Made by a program: the position numbers and the translations under genes. The notes beneath the pieces were generated by a model. That model was given only the letters and a program-made list of their open reading frames with translations. It did not search any database and was not told where the DNA came from. From positions 1 through 7,719 of the forward strand of contig JAJFTX010000079.1 of NCBI GenBank assembly GCA_021372715.1: a DNA stretch of 7,719 nt, written 5' to 3'. Of the stretch, positions 1 through 5,160 are shown one piece after another (positions within the stretch are counted from its first letter, which is position 1; the number at the start of each line of letters is the position of its first letter). The DNA is from Methanobacterium sp. GTDB taxonomy: Archaea > Methanobacteriota > Methanobacteria > Methanobacteriales > Methanobacteriaceae.

Positions 1-1
1 A

Positions 2-118
2 GGGACGCCAGGTGTGGGTTTCGGCCCTAGTGGGGAGGGTTATTTCAGACTGACTGCATTTAACACCTTGGAAAATACAGAGAAAGCAATGGAACGCCTT
101 TCAAAGCTTTCATTGTAA
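2..118 (+). CDS. dapL: LL-diaminopimelate aminotransferase, C-terminal fragment
   Basis: The window opens inside this gene and only its last 38 codons plus TAA (116-118) are visible. The peptide has the glycine-rich run GFGPSGEGYFRLTAFN, the typical C-terminal segment of class I/II fold-type I aminotransferases of the DapL type, where the arginine in YFRL is expected to contact the substrate carboxylate. DapL is a PLP enzyme that converts tetrahydrodipicolinate and glutamate to LL-2,6-diaminopimelate in one step, in the cytoplasm. It is the lysine route used by Methanobacteriales, and lysine is also a building block of pseudomurein. The gene converges on the protease gene with a 24-bp gap. 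The assignment rests on a short tail, so a closely related aminotransferase cannot be fully excluded. Confidence 0.8.
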   Translation, partial: GTPGVGFGPSGEGYFRLTAFNTLENTEKAMERLSKLSL

Positions 119-120
119 TC

Positions 121-139
121 TTTTTTTTTAAATTATTTT
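121..139 (+). terminator. Oligo-T terminator after dapL
   Basis: Two bases after the dapL stop codon there is a run of nine T (121-129) and then a second T5 (135-139), with no GC-rich hairpin. This is the usual form of archaeal intrinsic termination. It lies in the 24-bp gap between convergent genes. Confidence 0.65.
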
Positions 140-142
140 TCA

Positions 143-1183
143 TTAAACAATATTGATGGGTACATTGTTTTTTTTGCAGATCTCTATTATGGATTGGGCA
201 GATAAAAAAACGCTTCTTTTTGAATCGTTGGGAAATTTAATCTTTGATGTCCGGTTAATATTATATATAACAATACCTAATAGATTATTTTCTTCATTAA
301 TAACAGGTCCTCCACTATAACCCTCTGAGACCTGGGCGGTGGTCTGGTAATAAATTACTCCATCATCACGGTTTAATTCTGATATATAAAAACCAGTTGC
401 TGAGGAAGGATTTAAGTTCGTGAGGTCTTTTTGATAGTTTGTTTGGTTTCCATTCATAGGATAACCATATATTCGAATATTTTGACGGTATTGTGGTTTC
501 TGGGAACTCACTGCTAATGACGATAGATCATCAGCATTTATTTTTAAGAGAGCAACGTCTTCATCAGCACTGGCATCTCCTACGTCAACTAATTCTGCAT
601 CTGTGAAATTCGTCATAGACGGTGTGACTACTTTAATTACTTGTTTATAGGAGCTGACATTCAAGAGTTTTCTCTGATTTAATATGTTTACTGATTCAGA
701 GATGCTGGATGTACTTTCTCCAACCTGGAAACTATCTATATTCAGTTCACTGCCAGTTAATGCTTCACCTAACTGAGGATTCTTCAATATATAACTGCCC
801 ACTGCAGCTTCTTCTACATAATATTTTATATCATCATCAGTCATCTTTTTAAGTTGTTTTTCTGATTTTAATGTTCTGGGATCGCCTATTACATGGAAAG
901 CCGTGATGATATAACCATCATGGGTAACTACCACCCCTGATCCACTATCCAGCGGATAATAATCCACACTTATTTTCACGGTTTGATTTAGGGTGGGATC
1001 GGTAAGGATTACTATACCAGAAACTCCGTTCTGTATGTAAGCTGTTGAATTAGCTGCTTGGTTAGAATATTCAACTGGCTGGGAGAATAGGGTTGTGCCT
1101 AATATGTTCTCCGTGATGATCATCCCAGAAATAACAATTGAAATAAGAATTATCAGGAATAATACACTCTTAGTCCATCTCAT
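143..1183 (-). CDS. Membrane-anchored trypsin-like serine protease
   Basis: A 346-residue protein with one hydrophobic segment at residues 6-25 after a short basic N-terminus. This should be a signal anchor or signal peptide that places the enzyme outside the membrane. The chymotrypsin-fold triad is visible: His97 (TAFHVIG), Asp209 (EDVALLKI) and Ser290 (GYSGGPV, the classic GxSGG box). The body resembles the S1C/Deg-like protease domain, but no PDZ domain follows; the protein ends about 55 residues after the serine. His and Asp are 112 residues apart, much more than in trypsin, because of an inserted, largely charged and Ser/Asn-rich stretch (about 103-190). Seven N-x-S/T sequons (N45, N66, N175, N192, N246, N310, N319) fit an exported, possibly glycosylated protein. 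The ATG start is preceded by AGGTGAC (1191-1197) at 7 nt. A role in envelope protein quality control or processing is inferred; the substrate is unknown. Confidence 0.8.
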   Translation of the reverse strand: MRWTKSVLFLIILISIVISGMIITENILGTTLFSQPVEYSNQAANSTAYIQNGVSGIVILTDPTLNQTVKISVDYYPLDSGSGVVVTHDGYIITAFHVIGDPRTLKSEKQLKKMTDDDIKYYVEEAAVGSYILKNPQLGEALTGSELNIDSFQVGESTSSISESVNILNQRKLLNVSSYKQVIKVVTPSMTNFTDAELVDVGDASADEDVALLKINADDLSSLAVSSQKPQYRQNIRIYGYPMNGNQTNYQKDLTNLNPSSATGFYISELNRDDGVIYYQTTAQVSEGYSGGPVINEENNLLGIVIYNINRTSKIKFPNDSKRSVFLSAQSIIEICKKNNVPINIV

Positions 1184-1190
1184 CTAATCG

Positions 1191-1197
1191 GTCACCT
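1191..1197 (-). promoter_or_regulatory. Ribosome binding site of the protease gene
   Basis: Read on the minus strand this is AGGTGAC, an excellent match to the methanogen anti-Shine-Dalgarno complement, ending 7 nt before the ATG at 1183. It fixes the start codon. Confidence 0.7.
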
Positions 1198-1229
1198 ACA
1201 ATGTCTCCTGGTTAAAATTATATTATCAT

Positions 1230-1244
1230 TGATTAAACCTTTTC
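1230..1244 (-). promoter_or_regulatory. Probable BRE/TATA box of the protease gene
   Basis: On the minus strand the sequence reads GAAAAGG then TTTAATCA, a BRE-like purine/A block followed by a TATA-like box. It is centred about 50 nt upstream of the ATG, which would put transcription start near 1208 and leave room for the ribosome binding site. A nearer AT-rich run (1214-1224) would place the start inside the ribosome binding site and is less likely. Confidence 0.35.
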
Positions 1245-1270
1245 TTAACTAGGGGGATGTGATTTTTCAC

Positions 1271-1312
1271 TTAAAATTAAAAAAGTTAATAAATTTGGGG
1301 ATTTACATCCCT
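1271..1312 (-). terminator. Hairpin plus T-tracts after the NYN gene
   Basis: About 12 nt beyond the NYN stop codon is a 5-bp hairpin (1298-1302 paired with 1307-1311, 4-nt loop). On the minus strand it is followed by T-rich DNA including a T6 tract near 1280. Termination by the T-tracts is the likely function; the hairpin may only stabilise the 3' end. Confidence 0.45.
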
Positions 1313-1322
1313 AAAAATAATA

Positions 1323-1823
1323 TTATTTTCCTGCTGCAACGTCATCGGCTGCTTTAATGGTAATGGAGTTATCAGTTGAATTCTGCAGGGCTATGCTAAA
1401 ACCTGGTTCGGCACCAATTACTATGGTCTCCTTACCATTTTCTTTGGTTTTATTTAAAAGTGGTAAAAAGTCTGCGTTTCGGGTCATCAATGCTATTACA
1501 TCTATATTTGGATTGTAAATTAACTCCATTGCTTCCATTGCCAGATGCACATCTGTATCTCCAGCCACAACAATGGGTGTGAATCCCTGGTTAACAATGG
1601 CCTCTATCAGTTTATCTGAGGCAAACTGGTTCAATAGAACTTTTCCTACTCTCATTTTTCCATATTCTGACATTAATTCTCTTATTGACTCCAGATTAAG
1701 ATTGAACTCTTTACGGAGCATATTAGGACCGTCAACCAGTAATCCTATATTTTTTTTAGCGGATTCTCTTCTTTTTAGCGGAAGATAATCCTTAAAAGAG
1801 GTACGTTTATTCGAATCTACCAT
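1323..1823 (-). CDS. NYN domain (PIN-like fold) protein, TIGR00288-like
   Basis: A 166-residue soluble protein. After a basic leader (residues 1-25) come the hallmarks of the NYN branch of PIN-like nucleases: VDGPNM (Asp31, Asn34), GDTDVHLAMEAME (Asp89, Asp91) and TRNADFLPLL (Asp118). These acidic residues would form the metal-binding site. Related proteins include bacterial LabA-like proteins and a conserved archaeal family (TIGR00288) that is widespread in methanogens. The fold predicts metal-dependent RNA cleavage or RNA binding, but the substrate is not known. The ATG start is set by GGAGG (1830-1834) at 6 nt spacing and a good BRE/TATA upstream, so the gene is probably transcribed alone. 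The length fits the family and nothing appears broken. Confidence 0.8.
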   Translation of the reverse strand: MVDSNKRTSFKDYLPLKRRESAKKNIGLLVDGPNMLRKEFNLNLESIRELMSEYGKMRVGKVLLNQFASDKLIEAIVNQGFTPIVVAGDTDVHLAMEAMELIYNPNIDVIALMTRNADFLPLLNKTKENGKETIVIGAEPGFSIALQNSTDNSITIKAADDVAAGK

Positions 1824-1829
1824 TCAATT

Positions 1830-1834
1830 CCTCC
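1830..1834 (-). promoter_or_regulatory. Ribosome binding site of the NYN gene
   Basis: GGAGG on the minus strand, 6 nt before the ATG at 1823. It confirms the start. Confidence 0.65.
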
Positions 1835-1863
1835 GTATTTATATTTTAGCTAGATAAATGTAA

Positions 1864-1877
1864 TTTTTAAATCTTTA
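1864..1877 (-). promoter_or_regulatory. BRE/TATA promoter of the NYN gene
   Basis: On the minus strand the sequence reads TAAAGA then TTTAAAAA, a good archaeal BRE plus TATA match. It is 41-48 nt upstream of the ATG, which predicts a start near 1842 and a leader of about 20 nt carrying the GGAGG site. Confidence 0.5.
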
Positions 1878-1971
1878 GAGTGAAAGATTGGTTAGTTTAT
1901 TTAACCTTTAACTTAAAATAGGTATGCCAAATTTATGCCCAAATCATTTAATAAAAATAATAATTTATTTT

Positions 1972-1979
1972 AAAAAAAA
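1972..1979 (-). terminator. T8 tract downstream of the structured segment
   Basis: Eight T in a row on the minus strand, 6 nt beyond the inverted-repeat segment 1986-2151. It is placed to end any minus-strand transcript that runs through hsp20 and that segment. Confidence 0.4.
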
Positions 1980-1985
1980 GGATTA

Positions 1986-2151
1986 ATAAACCAGTTAAAA
2001 AAAAATACTGGAATTTGAATCTAGTTGAGGAGAGGATTATCTAAGGGAAATATTTTCTTAATATAAAATAGTTTTCCTTGCAGTGATATTATTTTCTGCA
2101 ATAAAACCAATCCTCCAAGCTCTAGTAGCGTCCCAGTAAAAACTGGTTTAT
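1986..2151. other. Structured intergenic segment, possible ncRNA, 3' UTR or MITE-like element
   Basis: This fills most of the 371-bp gap between the NYN gene and hsp20; no convincing ORF is present. Its ends are an 11-bp perfect inverted repeat, ATAAACCAGTT (1986-1996) against AACTGGTTTAT (2141-2151). Inside lie a 14-bp stem (2043-2056 with 2065-2079, one bulged G and one G-T wobble on the plus strand, 8-nt loop) and a 6-bp stem (2078-2083 with 2096-2101). Each end can also form its own small CCAGT/ACTGG hairpin. The minus strand is followed by T8 (1972-1979) and the plus strand by T6 (2168-2173), so the sequence alone does not decide the transcribed strand. No target-site duplication is seen, which argues against a recent transposon relic. 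Confidence 0.4.
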
Positions 2152-2194
2152 CGTTCCAGATTCGATGTTTTTTATCCAAGAAATCCTGCGTATA

Positions 2195-2647
2195 TTATTT
2201 TATTTCAACTTTAACGCTTTCTTCTCTTTCTTCTTTAGGAATTTCTACGATTAACACATCATTTTCAAACCGAGCATCCGCTTCGTCTGGAATCACTTTT
2301 TTGGGGAATCTCACTGTTCTTCTCATATAACCACTTTTTCGGTCGTGGATGGTTATGTAACTTCCCTGTTCCACTTCACTGGTTATGTCGAATTTAGCTT
2401 TGATTTTCATCCTTTTCTCTGTGACCTGTAGATCTATGTCTTGTTTATTGATACCGGGTAGGTCCACGTGTACTATTACGCTGTCATCTGTTTCGATGAT
2501 GTCCTTTCCGGGTACAAAAGTGTAGTCAACAATTGATTTTTCAATGTCGTAGCGGATGTTGTCTATGGTCTGAGCTGTGTCTTCCAACATCTTCTCAACT
2601 AAACCTTTCCTATCTAAAATAGTCCTATTCCTTCTATTTCTTTTCAT
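2195..2647 (-). CDS. Hsp20/alpha-crystallin small heat-shock protein
   Basis: A 150-residue cytoplasmic, ATP-independent chaperone that should form oligomers and hold unfolding proteins. The N-terminal arm (1-44) is basic at first (KRNRRNR) and then amphipathic. The alpha-crystallin domain runs from about 45 to 138, starting with PGKDIIETDDSVIVHVDLPG and ending with the family signature ADARFENDVLIVEIPK (123-138). The tail carries a V/I-x-V/I element (VKVEI, 145-149) of the type that docks on a neighbouring domain. Length is normal for an archaeal Hsp20. The ATG is preceded by GAGG (2656-2659) at 8 nt. The gene has its own strong TATA box and is probably monocistronic; two inverted repeats around the promoter suggest a heat-shock regulator site. 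Confidence 0.93.
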   Translation of the reverse strand: MKRNRRNRTILDRKGLVEKMLEDTAQTIDNIRYDIEKSIVDYTFVPGKDIIETDDSVIVHVDLPGINKQDIDLQVTEKRMKIKAKFDITSEVEQGSYITIHDRKSGYMRRTVRFPKKVIPDEADARFENDVLIVEIPKEEREESVKVEIK

Positions 2648-2720
2648 TTTTCTCGCCTCATATTTTGAGTCAATTATTATGTTACCTAATAAATTATATA
2701 AATTTATCGAAGCGAGAAAA
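2648..2720 (-). promoter_or_regulatory. hsp20 promoter with flanking inverted repeats
   Basis: The TATA box reads TTTATATAA on the minus strand (2694-2702), about 50 nt upstream of the ATG. It sits within a 7-bp-arm inverted repeat (2689-2695 and 2701-2707, 5-nt spacer). A second pair, TTTTCTCGC (2648-2656) and GCGAGAAAA (2712-2720), flanks the promoter, with one arm in the leader beside the start codon and the other upstream of the TATA box. The TATA call is solid; operator function is inferred. Confidence 0.55.
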
Positions 2721-2760
2721 TGAAGATATTCACTGGTAATTCCATCAAAAATAAGATTTC

Positions 2761-3207
2761 TTATCTGTCTAAGATATTTAAAATGAATTTTATAAAATGA
2801 ACCACCAGAGATATGAAGCTACCAATTATAAAAACCAATAAAATGAATTTTAATATATACTCCAGGAGTATGTTATTGATTATGAAGGGAAATATGGTGA
2901 ATAAAGAGTAAGCAGTTACTAGTCCCAGTAGATCAACTGGGATTTGAAATAGATTTCTGAACCAATCCTTAGAATAGAATATGAATAGAAAATTAACCAC
3001 AACTGCAACTATGAAGAAAATATTTAAAATCCCTAAAACCTGCAAGAAAGAATTATCAATGAAGCTGAGATTCCAATTTAACAGATTATTAGCGATATAA
3101 AGGAAAATAAGGTTAACTAATACTGCCGCGATGAATTGTGATTTATGAGGCTCTTTCTTATCTTTAAACAGATCTTTAATTTTGGAATCCGACTTCTCTT
3201 CACCCAT
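2761..3207 (-). CDS. Small membrane protein with four predicted helices, unknown function
   Basis: I do not recognise the family. The product (148 residues from the ATG at 3207) starts with a charged, lysine-rich cytoplasmic tail of about 25 residues. Hydrophobic segments follow at about 25-43, 55-78, 89-109 and 113-138, with a conspicuous KDWFRN loop between the second and third. No catalytic motif is visible. A GTG at 3219 would add four residues, but it lies in the purine-rich GTGGGGG stretch that looks like the ribosome binding site of the ATG, so the ATG is preferred. The gene starts only 29 nt after the response regulator stop with no clear promoter between, so the two are probably cotranscribed. 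It could be a sensor, effector target or partner of that regulator; this is inference from position only. Confidence 0.7.
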   Translation of the reverse strand: MGEEKSDSKIKDLFKDKKEPHKSQFIAAVLVNLIFLYIANNLLNWNLSFIDNSFLQVLGILNIFFIVAVVVNFLFIFYSKDWFRNLFQIPVDLLGLVTAYSLFTIFPFIINNILLEYILKFILLVFIIGSFISLVVHFIKFILNILDR

Positions 3208-3220
3208 AATAACCCCCACG

Positions 3221-3236
3221 ATAAAAAAAAAGAATT
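3221..3236 (-). terminator. Possible attenuating T9 tract between response regulator and membrane protein genes
   Basis: On the minus strand a run of nine T follows the response regulator stop codon within 6 nt, just before the next gene. In archaea such a tract can end a fraction of transcripts, so it may lower expression of the downstream membrane protein rather than separate two units. Confidence 0.35.
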
Positions 3237-4106
3237 TTAATATTCGTTTAAAGATATCTTATATCGGCACAGGTTTTTATTTAGACTGGCATCTGATATG
3301 GATTCGATATATCCATCGATATTAGTCCATCCCAGGGTTTGTTTGAGGATGGCCTGACAGATCAAGCAGTAAACAATATTTTCATAGTTTTCTTCACACC
3401 ACAAACAGTCTTTCATGGTGATGATCCATATATCCTCTTCGGAATAGATGTCCACTTCAAAACCAAGGTTTAAGAAGAAATTATTAATCCAGGAGAGATA
3501 AACTTGTAATTTACCTGTTTCGGGAAGCTTATCAAACACTCCTTTATCATATCTACCTGTTTCCTTGAGGAATTTGGGTTTCATAAATTTCTCAAATTTC
3601 TTATGAAAACTTCCCAGGAATGTTCCTCTCTTATCAATGGAAAGATTGGCTGATAACTGGGGGATCACGCTCTGCATAAAGACCTGAACATCACTTAGAC
3701 TGTTCATAGCTGTGTCTTCTATTTCATGCTTGGCCTGTTGATAATTATTAAGGGATATTTCAATATTACTCATTAATTCTCCTTCAGAAATAGGTTTAAC
3801 CAGATAACCCGTGCCTTTTGTATTTTTAAGACGATCTGGTTCCACTGATTCTAATGCAGTGAGATATAATACTGGTACATCCAGAAACTCTTTAATTTTC
3901 CTGGCGGCATCCACACCATCCATATCTCCCTGTAAAATAATATCCATAAGTATTAAATCTGGTTTTAAGGTTATAGCTTCTTTAATAGCATCTTCACCAC
4001 TATGAACTACGGATAATACTTCATAATCAGATGATTCTACAACATTACGTATCTCCAAAGCCGTAATGGCCTCATCTTCCACAATAAGTACGCCTGGTTT
4101 GCCCAT
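3237..4106 (-). CDS. Response regulator: receiver domain plus cysteine-rich methanogen output domain
   Basis: Numbering from the upstream GTG at 4115, residues 7-122 form a CheY-like receiver: acidic pocket Glu13-Asp14, phosphoacceptor Asp58 (DLILMDI), Thr86 (YLTA) and Lys107 (LVKP) are all present. A short linker helix (about 123-145) leads to a C-terminal domain (about 146-292) that is not a DNA-binding helix-turn-helix. Its last third holds CLWC (237-240) and CLIC (250-253), plus Cys283. This resembles the output domain seen in many methanogen receivers (the one I recall as MetOD1 in Pfam), whose function is unclear. A partner histidine kinase is not in the window. The ATG at 4106 is preferred because AGGTG (4113-4117) lies 6 nt before it; the GTG at 4115 overlaps that site. 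The four-helix membrane protein gene follows closely. Confidence 0.85.
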   Translation of the reverse strand: MGKPGVLIVEDEAITALEIRNVVESSDYEVLSVVHSGEDAIKEAITLKPDLILMDIILQGDMDGVDAARKIKEFLDVPVLYLTALESVEPDRLKNTKGTGYLVKPISEGELMSNIEISLNNYQQAKHEIEDTAMNSLSDVQVFMQSVIPQLSANLSIDKRGTFLGSFHKKFEKFMKPKFLKETGRYDKGVFDKLPETGKLQVYLSWINNFFLNLGFEVDIYSEEDIWIITMKDCLWCEENYENIVYCLICQAILKQTLGWTNIDGYIESISDASLNKNLCRYKISLNEY

Positions 4107-4112
4107 CCCTAA

Positions 4113-4117
4113 CACCT
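4113..4117 (-). promoter_or_regulatory. Ribosome binding site that decides the response regulator start
   Basis: AGGTG on the minus strand, 6 nt before the ATG at 4106. The alternative GTG start at 4115 is part of this motif, so initiation at the ATG (289 residues) is favoured. Confidence 0.6.
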
Positions 4118-4160
4118 GAATTTACGAATACTTGAATTTAGTTCCATATACTCTTGATAG

Positions 4161-4178
4161 TTTTATATTTATTAAACA
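4161..4178 (-). promoter_or_regulatory. Probable TATA box of the response regulator gene
   Basis: On the minus strand TGTTTAAT is followed by AAATATAAAA, 55-64 nt upstream of the ATG at 4106. This predicts a leader of about 35 nt. The surrounding DNA is very AT-rich (a further TATATATA run at 4203-4210), so the exact box is uncertain. Confidence 0.35.
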
Positions 4179-4259
4179 TTAACATTATTTTTTTTATTAA
4201 TAATATATATAATTTTTCAGGGCAAGAAAATAAATAACAAATTAATACTTCTTTTCTGA

Positions 4260-4424
4260 TGGTTCATGGACATACTAATCCGATATCTCAGTTTGTTCAG
4301 GAGCACACTAATCATAAAGACCCTATATTGTTCATAAACACTCTGATCATGAAGACCAGTATTGCATAACACTCTGATCATGAAGACTCAGAATTGTTCA
4401 GGAGCATTCTAATCTGTTTTTTAG
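4260..4424. repeat. Five imperfect copies of a roughly 33-bp unit
   Basis: Units start near 4260, 4293, 4328, 4362 and 4394 (lengths about 33, 35, 34, 32 and 31). The shared core is TTGTTCA, then a purine-rich block, CACTCT or CACACT, A/GATCAT, AAGAC. Units two and three share CACTCTGATCATGAAGAC; units one and four share TTGTTCAGGAGCA. Because unit lengths differ by one or two bases the reading frame is not kept, so this is not a coding repeat. Several units contain the palindrome TGATCA or the related ATGATC. It lies in the 448-bp gap between the methyltransferase and response regulator genes. Confidence 0.6.
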
Positions 4425-4466
4425 ATTTCGATAATTTAATTAATATCATAAAATAGAAAATAGTAT

Positions 4467-4544
4467 TGGTGATGGGGTGCTTGCGGAGTATCATTAATAC
4501 TTATAGAAGGAGTCAACTGGTCCGGGTGTAACAACCCATCACCA
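4467..4544. other. Candidate structured RNA element, strand uncertain
   Basis: A 78-bp segment closed by a 10-bp perfect helix (TGGTGATGGG at 4467-4476 with 4535-4544). It encloses a 5-bp hairpin with a 5-nt loop (AGTAT 4487-4491, ATACT 4497-4501). A GGGT/ACCC hairpin (4524-4527, 4534-4537) competes with the inner part of the closing helix, so two folds are possible. The segment is richer in GC than the surrounding DNA. On the minus strand it begins 11 bp after the methyltransferase stop codon and is followed by T-rich DNA, as a 3' UTR would be. On the plus strand a TATA-like run (4433-4446) lies about 26 bp before it. It does not fit a tRNA. Confidence 0.4.
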
Positions 4545-4554
4545 CTCATTCTCA

Positions 4555-5085
4555 TTATATGATATACATATAAATATGCTCTTCTTCATCAACCATAACC
4601 GGATCCCAACTAGTGAAAGTCCAAAAATAAGAAACAACTCGTGTACCTGGCTGTAATTCTAATTCTAATTTCTTCTGTAACTTATAATTGGCTTTCTGAG
4701 ATAAGAATAAAGTGACCACTGTGGCCTTACTAATATCTTTCCAGAAGAAATTACCCCATAAGATAGAAACCCGTCTTCGTAGGCCTAACAATACCACCAT
4801 CATCTGGGACCATATGTATCTGATTGGATCTGCTTCTATTCCGACTGATTGAGCCTTAAACTTTCGAGCTGCTTCTATAACAATTCTTCCATCACCTGAT
4901 CCTAAATCATAAACCAGATCATCAGAATTCACCCCAGCCATTGTTAGCATCTTAATAACCCTCCTCCGGGAGGTGGGTTCAAATCCGGCCCCAATTAGAT
5001 CAGACCAGATAACCCATAATAAAATGAATATCATAATGCTGATAAAGATAAGTAAAATAAAGATGATCCCTTGATCTAGATACAT
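4555..5085 (-). CDS. Membrane-anchored class I SAM methyltransferase, FAM173-like
   Basis: A 176-residue protein with a single N-terminal transmembrane helix (residues 6-28), then a small Rossmann methyltransferase domain facing the cytoplasm. Motif I is DLGSGDGRI (60-68), the acidic end of strand 2 is GIEADP (Glu84), and post-motifs GNFFW (111-115) and TLFLSQ (125-130) follow. A helix before motif I is preceded by GFEPTSRRRVIKML, similar to the Y/FVPTP segment of FAM173 proteins. That family includes the mitochondrial lysine methyltransferase acting on the ATP synthase c-subunit, also tethered by an N-terminal helix. By analogy the substrate may be a membrane protein lysine, but this is inference; a DOT1-like or other protein methyltransferase is possible. 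The ATG has only a weak AGAAGG site (5092-5097) at 6 nt. Neighbours give no operon context. Confidence 0.75.
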   Translation of the reverse strand: MYLDQGIIFILLIFISIMIFILLWVIWSDLIGAGFEPTSRRRVIKMLTMAGVNSDDLVYDLGSGDGRIVIEAARKFKAQSVGIEADPIRYIWSQMMVVLLGLRRRVSILWGNFFWKDISKATVVTLFLSQKANYKLQKKLELELQPGTRVVSYFWTFTSWDPVMVDEEEHIYMYII

Positions 5086-5118
5086 ATATAGCCTTCTCTG
5101 TCTATTACAATTTAATCC

Positions 5119-5160
5119 TGATTGAATCCAATCAAGTATTTTTATATTACTTTTAAGTAA
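5119..5160 (-). promoter_or_regulatory. Methyltransferase promoter with palindromes
   Basis: On the minus strand a TATA-like box, TAATATAAAAATA (about 5137-5149), lies some 55-60 nt upstream of the ATG at 5085. Downstream of it, about where transcription should begin, is TGATTG-n4-CAATCA (5119-5134). Overlapping its upstream side is a second palindrome, TTACTT-n2-AAGTAA (5147-5160). A looser ACTTT/AAAGT copy is at 5168-5180. The positions are those expected of repressor operators. Confidence 0.35.

Noticed and set aside
1573..1788. Plus-strand open frame of 71 codons
   Set aside because: It is fully antisense to the NYN gene, has no ribosome binding site and no recognisable composition; the minus-strand frame has clear family motifs.
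3811..4005. Plus-strand open frame of 64 codons
   Set aside because: It is antisense to the receiver domain of the response regulator, whose catalytic residues are intact; a shadow frame.
4259..4369. Small plus-strand ORF (MVHGHTNPISQF...) across the 33-bp repeats
   Set aside because: No Shine-Dalgarno motif, and repeat unit lengths of 31-35 bp do not preserve frame, so the repeats are not coding.
4260..4424. Degenerate CRISPR array
   Set aside because: Similarity extends across the whole unit with no variable spacers, so this is a tandem repeat and not repeat-spacer structure.
4468..4544. tRNA-like segment with complementary ends GGTGATG/CATCACC and length near 76
   Set aside because: Neither strand gives a proper D-arm, T-arm with TTC loop or anticodon arm at the right position; kept only as a candidate structured RNA.
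4467..4544. Fluoride riboswitch (begins GGTGATGG)
   Set aside because: The conserved first stem and the downstream CTGATG-CTCCTAC block of that class are missing, and no fluoride exporter gene adjoins it.
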